NCBI GenBank assembly: GCA_902535565.1
Contig: CACAUH010000054.1
Coordinates: 1-9,394 of the forward strand
Length of the DNA: 9,394 bases
Reading direction: 5' to 3'
Source of the DNA: an uncultured Bacteroidota bacterium
Lineage (GTDB): Bacteria > Bacteroidota > Bacteroidia > Flavobacteriales > UA16
In this document: piece by piece, positions 7,226 through 9,394 of the stretch
How positions within the stretch are numbered: position 1 is the first letter of the stretch
How the letters are laid out: every line of letters begins with the position of its first letter
Position numbers and translations under genes: made by a program
The notes under the pieces: generated by a model
The model's database searches: none
Told to the model about the DNA's origin: nothing
What the model saw: the letters and a program-made list of their open reading frames with translations, nothing else

Positions 7226-8029
7226 ATGATGCGATTTATGCTTCGCTTGTTGCCCGTTTTGTTCGTCTTCTGCAGTCTCGGATGGAGTGGGTGCACAATC
7301 AACCGGAACATGATGTTCCGGACACCTTCCGATTTCGTCTTTGATCCGTTCAACCCGATTAGCGATGTCAACTACCGCATTGCGCCAAACGACCTATTGT
7401 CTTTCCAGTTGTTCTCAAACAAAGGCGAGCGGCTGCTGTCTCTGACTGCGGGTGCGGCTGGAGAAGCAACCAGCAATGCCGCAGGGATGAATATGCTCAA
7501 TCAAAACAACAGGTTCCTTTATGAGGTGCGGCCCGACGGCACAGTGGAGCTCCCGGAGTTGGGGCCTGTGCAACTGGCTGGGCTCAATATCAGTGAGGCC
7601 GAGACCAAGCTCGAAGAGGCTTACCGGAGCAATTATGTCAAGCCCCTCGCGTTGATTGAGGTGACCAACCAACGCGTCTTGGTGTTCCCAGGCGAAGCCG
7701 GTGTCGCTTCCGTGGTCACCTTGGTCAATCCCAACACGAGCCTTCTCGAGGTACTCGCTCTCAGCGGGGGAATCCGTGGGCGAGGCGATGCCCGAAAGGT
7801 CAAGCTGATTCGCAGGGGGACAAGTCGTCCCACAATTCACCAGTTCGATTTGTCGACAATCGATGGCCTTGAATACGCCACCACAACAGTGCAGGCAGGG
7901 GACATCGTATACGTCGAGCCCCTTCCCCAGTACTTAAATGAAATCCTAGCGGATGTCACGCCTGTATTGAGCCTTTTGACAACCATCACCAGTTTCCTTG
8001 CCCTCATGAGCATTTCGGGCAACAACTGA
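7226..8029 (+). CDS. Wza-like polysaccharide export lipoprotein
   Basis: A 267-aa outer-membrane export protein of the polysaccharide biosynthesis/export family (Wza-like), expected to form the channel for capsular or exopolysaccharide. Seen: a hydrophobic signal with a probable lipoprotein Cys at residue 23 (LGWSGC; the Trp at -3 is atypical for a lipobox), the Poly_export start YRIAPNDLLSFQLF, strand pairs VRPDGTVELPELGPVQLAGL and the helix SEAETKLEEAYRSNY, then one SLBB-like region with VFPGEAGVASVVTLVNPNTS and LLEVLALSGGI, and QAGDIVYVEPLPQ. A hydrophobic C-terminal helix (about 243-263, VLSLLTTITSFLALM) fits the membrane-spanning helix of Wza. Length is normal for Bacteroidota members. 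The start could be Met1 or Met2 (7229). The expected Wzc-like kinase is not next to it; rfbC follows after 11 nt. Confidence 0.9.
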   Translation: MMRFMLRLLPVLFVFCSLGWSGCTINRNMMFRTPSDFVFDPFNPISDVNYRIAPNDLLSFQLFSNKGERLLSLTAGAAGEATSNAAGMNMLNQNNRFLYEVRPDGTVELPELGPVQLAGLNISEAETKLEEAYRSNYVKPLALIEVTNQRVLVFPGEAGVASVVTLVNPNTSLLEVLALSGGIRGRGDARKVKLIRRGTSRPTIHQFDLSTIDGLEYATTTVQAGDIVYVEPLPQYLNEILADVTPVLSLLTTITSFLALMSISGNN

Positions 8030-8040
8030 TTCCCATTCAC

Positions 8041-8598
8041 ATGAACCATCCATTGGAAGTGCAGACCGGTCCCATTGAGGGGCCATTGATGATTCGCTCT
8101 CGACAGTTCGGTGATGACCGCGGGCGCTTTTCAGAGACGTGGCGCGCTGGGCATTTTCAAGAGGTTTTGGGAAGGCCGGTTCAGTTTGTTCAAGACAATG
8201 AGTCCATCTCAGGTGAAGGGGTACTCCGAGGCCTTCACTTTCAAATTCCCGATCGGGCGCAGGGCAAGTTGGTGCGGGTGGTGCAGGGGCGCGCGTTGGA
8301 TGTTGCGGTTGATTTGCGAACCGAAAGTCCCACTTATGGGCAGCATCAAATGGCCCTTTTGACTGCAGAGAATCGCTGGCAATTCTGGGTTCCAGAGGGG
8401 TTTGCCCATGGGTTTTTGACACTCGAGCCCCACACAGTGTTTTGCTACAAATGCACGGAAGTATACAGCCCGGAGCATGAACGGGCCTTGCGATGGAACG
8501 ATTTGGATTTGGGAATTGATTGGGGGGTGGACACCCCGCTTTTGTCACCCAAGGACGCTGCTGCAGGTTCGTTTGCTGACTTTGAATCACCATTCTGA
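8041..8598 (+). CDS. rfbC: dTDP-4-dehydrorhamnose 3,5-epimerase
   Basis: A 185-aa cytoplasmic cupin enzyme (RfbC/RmlC) that epimerises C3 and C5 of dTDP-4-dehydro-6-deoxyglucose, the third step in dTDP-L-rhamnose synthesis. Family motifs run the full length: DDRGRFSETW (25-34), QFVQDNESIS, GVLRGLHFQIP with the expected catalytic base His66, QGKLVRVVQG with Lys76, LDVAVDLR with Asp91, WVPEGFAHGFLTL, FCYKCTEVYSPEHE with the expected catalytic Tyr (Tyr136 is the likely one), and LRWNDLDLGIDW. Length is normal and no residue is missing. rfbA, rfbB and rfbD are not in the window. It follows the wza-like gene by 11 nt and its TGA shares one base with the ATG of the next gene (TGATG), consistent with one operon. 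The product likely feeds a rhamnose-containing surface polysaccharide. Confidence 0.95.
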   Translation: MNHPLEVQTGPIEGPLMIRSRQFGDDRGRFSETWRAGHFQEVLGRPVQFVQDNESISGEGVLRGLHFQIPDRAQGKLVRVVQGRALDVAVDLRTESPTYGQHQMALLTAENRWQFWVPEGFAHGFLTLEPHTVFCYKCTEVYSPEHERALRWNDLDLGIDWGVDTPLLSPKDAAAGSFADFESPF

Positions 8599-9394
8599 TG
8601 CTGCCTACAGTCTCCCTGCGTGGGTTCATTTCATTGGGGACCGGATGCTTGGTCCTTCTCGCCTTTGTTCTTTCTGGAGCGCGCGAGCAATCCACTGTGA
8701 TATCTGAATTAAATCGGGTCGATTCATTGCCCCAATGGGTGACACCACCTCGGATCGTTGAGGGTCTTGAGTTTGCTGGAATTCCGCTGCCATTAGAAAG
8801 GGTTGGAGTGCGGGAGAGAATGGAGAAAGAGCTGCTGATCGGAACCTTCAGACACAGCAGCAGTCTTCTGACGCTTAAGCGATCTGGTCGGTGGTTTCCA
8901 CTCATTGAGCCCATCCTTGTGGACTCAGGTGTGCCAGTGGATTTCAAATACCTCTCGGTGATTGAGTCTGGATTGGCCAATGCGGTGTCTCCATCAGATG
9001 CCCGCGGATTTTGGCAGTTCATGGAGCCTGCGGCGAAAGAGTTCGGGCTCAGGGTGGACCGAGATGTAGACGAACGGTATCACGTAGAAAAGGCGACAAG
9101 GGCTGCCTGCGCCTATTTGAATGAGGCCCATCGCCGCTATGGAGATTGGATTCTTGCTGCAGCCAGCTACAACATGGGCATGTCTGGACTCTCCCGACGG
9201 CTTGAAGAGCAGCGGGGAGATTCGTATTGGGATTTGATGCTGAACGCGGAGACGGCGCGATACATCTACAGGTTATATGCCACCAAACAGGTGATGGAGG
9301 CGCCTGAATCCCATGGCTTTATGCTGGCTGCTGAAGATTGGTATGCTCCAATTATAGGCCGGGATACAGTTTTGATCGATACCGTGAATGACCT
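8598..9394 (+). CDS. SLT-domain (MltD-like) lytic transglycosylase, partial at the right edge
   Basis: 265 codons are open from the ATG at 8598 to the window end. The start shares one base with the rfbC stop. The protein is exported: a hydrophobic segment (about 9-26) with likely cleavage after VLSGA. The SLT domain (about 100-235) is clear: YLSVIESGLANAVSPSDARG with the expected catalytic Glu123, GFWQFM, then KATRAACAYLNEAHRRYGDW, AAASYNMGMSGLSRRL and ETARYIYRLYATKQV, matching lysozyme-like transglycosylases of the MltD/Slt70 type that cleave murein to 1,6-anhydro products. MltD relatives often carry C-terminal LysM repeats; whether this one does cannot be seen, as the C terminus is missing. 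Its place behind a polysaccharide exporter and rfbC suggests a link to envelope assembly, which is inference. It is too near the edge to say whether more genes follow. Confidence 0.9.
   Translation, partial: MLPTVSLRGFISLGTGCLVLLAFVLSGAREQSTVISELNRVDSLPQWVTPPRIVEGLEFAGIPLPLERVGVRERMEKELLIGTFRHSSSLLTLKRSGRWFPLIEPILVDSGVPVDFKYLSVIESGLANAVSPSDARGFWQFMEPAAKEFGLRVDRDVDERYHVEKATRAACAYLNEAHRRYGDWILAAASYNMGMSGLSRRLEEQRGDSYWDLMLNAETARYIYRLYATKQVMEAPESHGFMLAAEDWYAPIIGRDTVLIDTVND

Noticed and set aside
7946..9022. A 358-codon open frame on the minus strand
   Set aside because: It lies antisense across three confident genes, has a Pro/Ser/Arg-rich low-complexity translation and no family motif.
1..9394. 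CRISPR arrays, mobile elements, phage or defence genes
   Set aside because: I saw no regular repeats, transposase or integrase motifs, or defence domains; all long frames on the coding strands are explained by the listed genes.

Overview
This window looks like chromosomal DNA of a Bacteroidota bacterium, most likely related to Flavobacteriales. The base composition is moderately GC-rich by eye. Four things point there: a DUF5916/CBM9-like outer-membrane protein, a Wza-type export lipoprotein carrying the 'VFPG...VVTLVNPNTSLLE' signature I associate with that order, the gene orders coiled-coil protein-zapA-rny and GNAT-mltG, and TAnnTTTG promoter boxes directly in front of start codons with little Shine-Dalgarno signal. 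The genus cannot be told from the sequence.

Layout. (1) Positions 1-1395, minus strand: a tight operon of a small coiled-coil protein, ZapA (cell division) and the N-terminal half of RNase Y, which runs off the left edge. (2) 1460-3124, plus strand: an exported M23 (LytM-type) metallopeptidase, divergent from that operon across a 64-bp region. (3) 3128-5548, minus strand: a DUF5916 outer-membrane protein, convergent with the M23 gene with only 3 bp between the stop codons. (4) 5589-7150, minus strand: a GNAT acetyltransferase overlapping by 4 nt with mltG, the endolytic murein transglycosylase. (5) 7226-9394, plus strand: a Wza-like polysaccharide export lipoprotein, rfbC (dTDP-rhamnose pathway epimerase) and an SLT/MltD-like lytic transglycosylase that runs off the right edge. 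These three are closely packed, with an 11-nt gap and then a 1-nt overlap.

The common theme is the cell envelope. Three different peptidoglycan-cutting enzymes (M23 peptidase, MltG, SLT transglycosylase) sit within 9.4 kb beside a divisome protein and a polysaccharide export/rhamnose module. A reasonable reading is a set of growth, division and surface-polysaccharide genes. The Wza-RfbC-SLT run hints that a murein-cutting enzyme may serve envelope polysaccharide export.

The window is densely coding. No gap between genes exceeds about 75 bp, and I saw no tRNA, rRNA, CRISPR array, transposase, phage gene or recognisable defence system. I did not find a clearly new system. The items most worth a second look are the ZapB-like small protein, the near-leaderless promoter pattern at four starts, and the wza-rfbC-transglycosylase arrangement.
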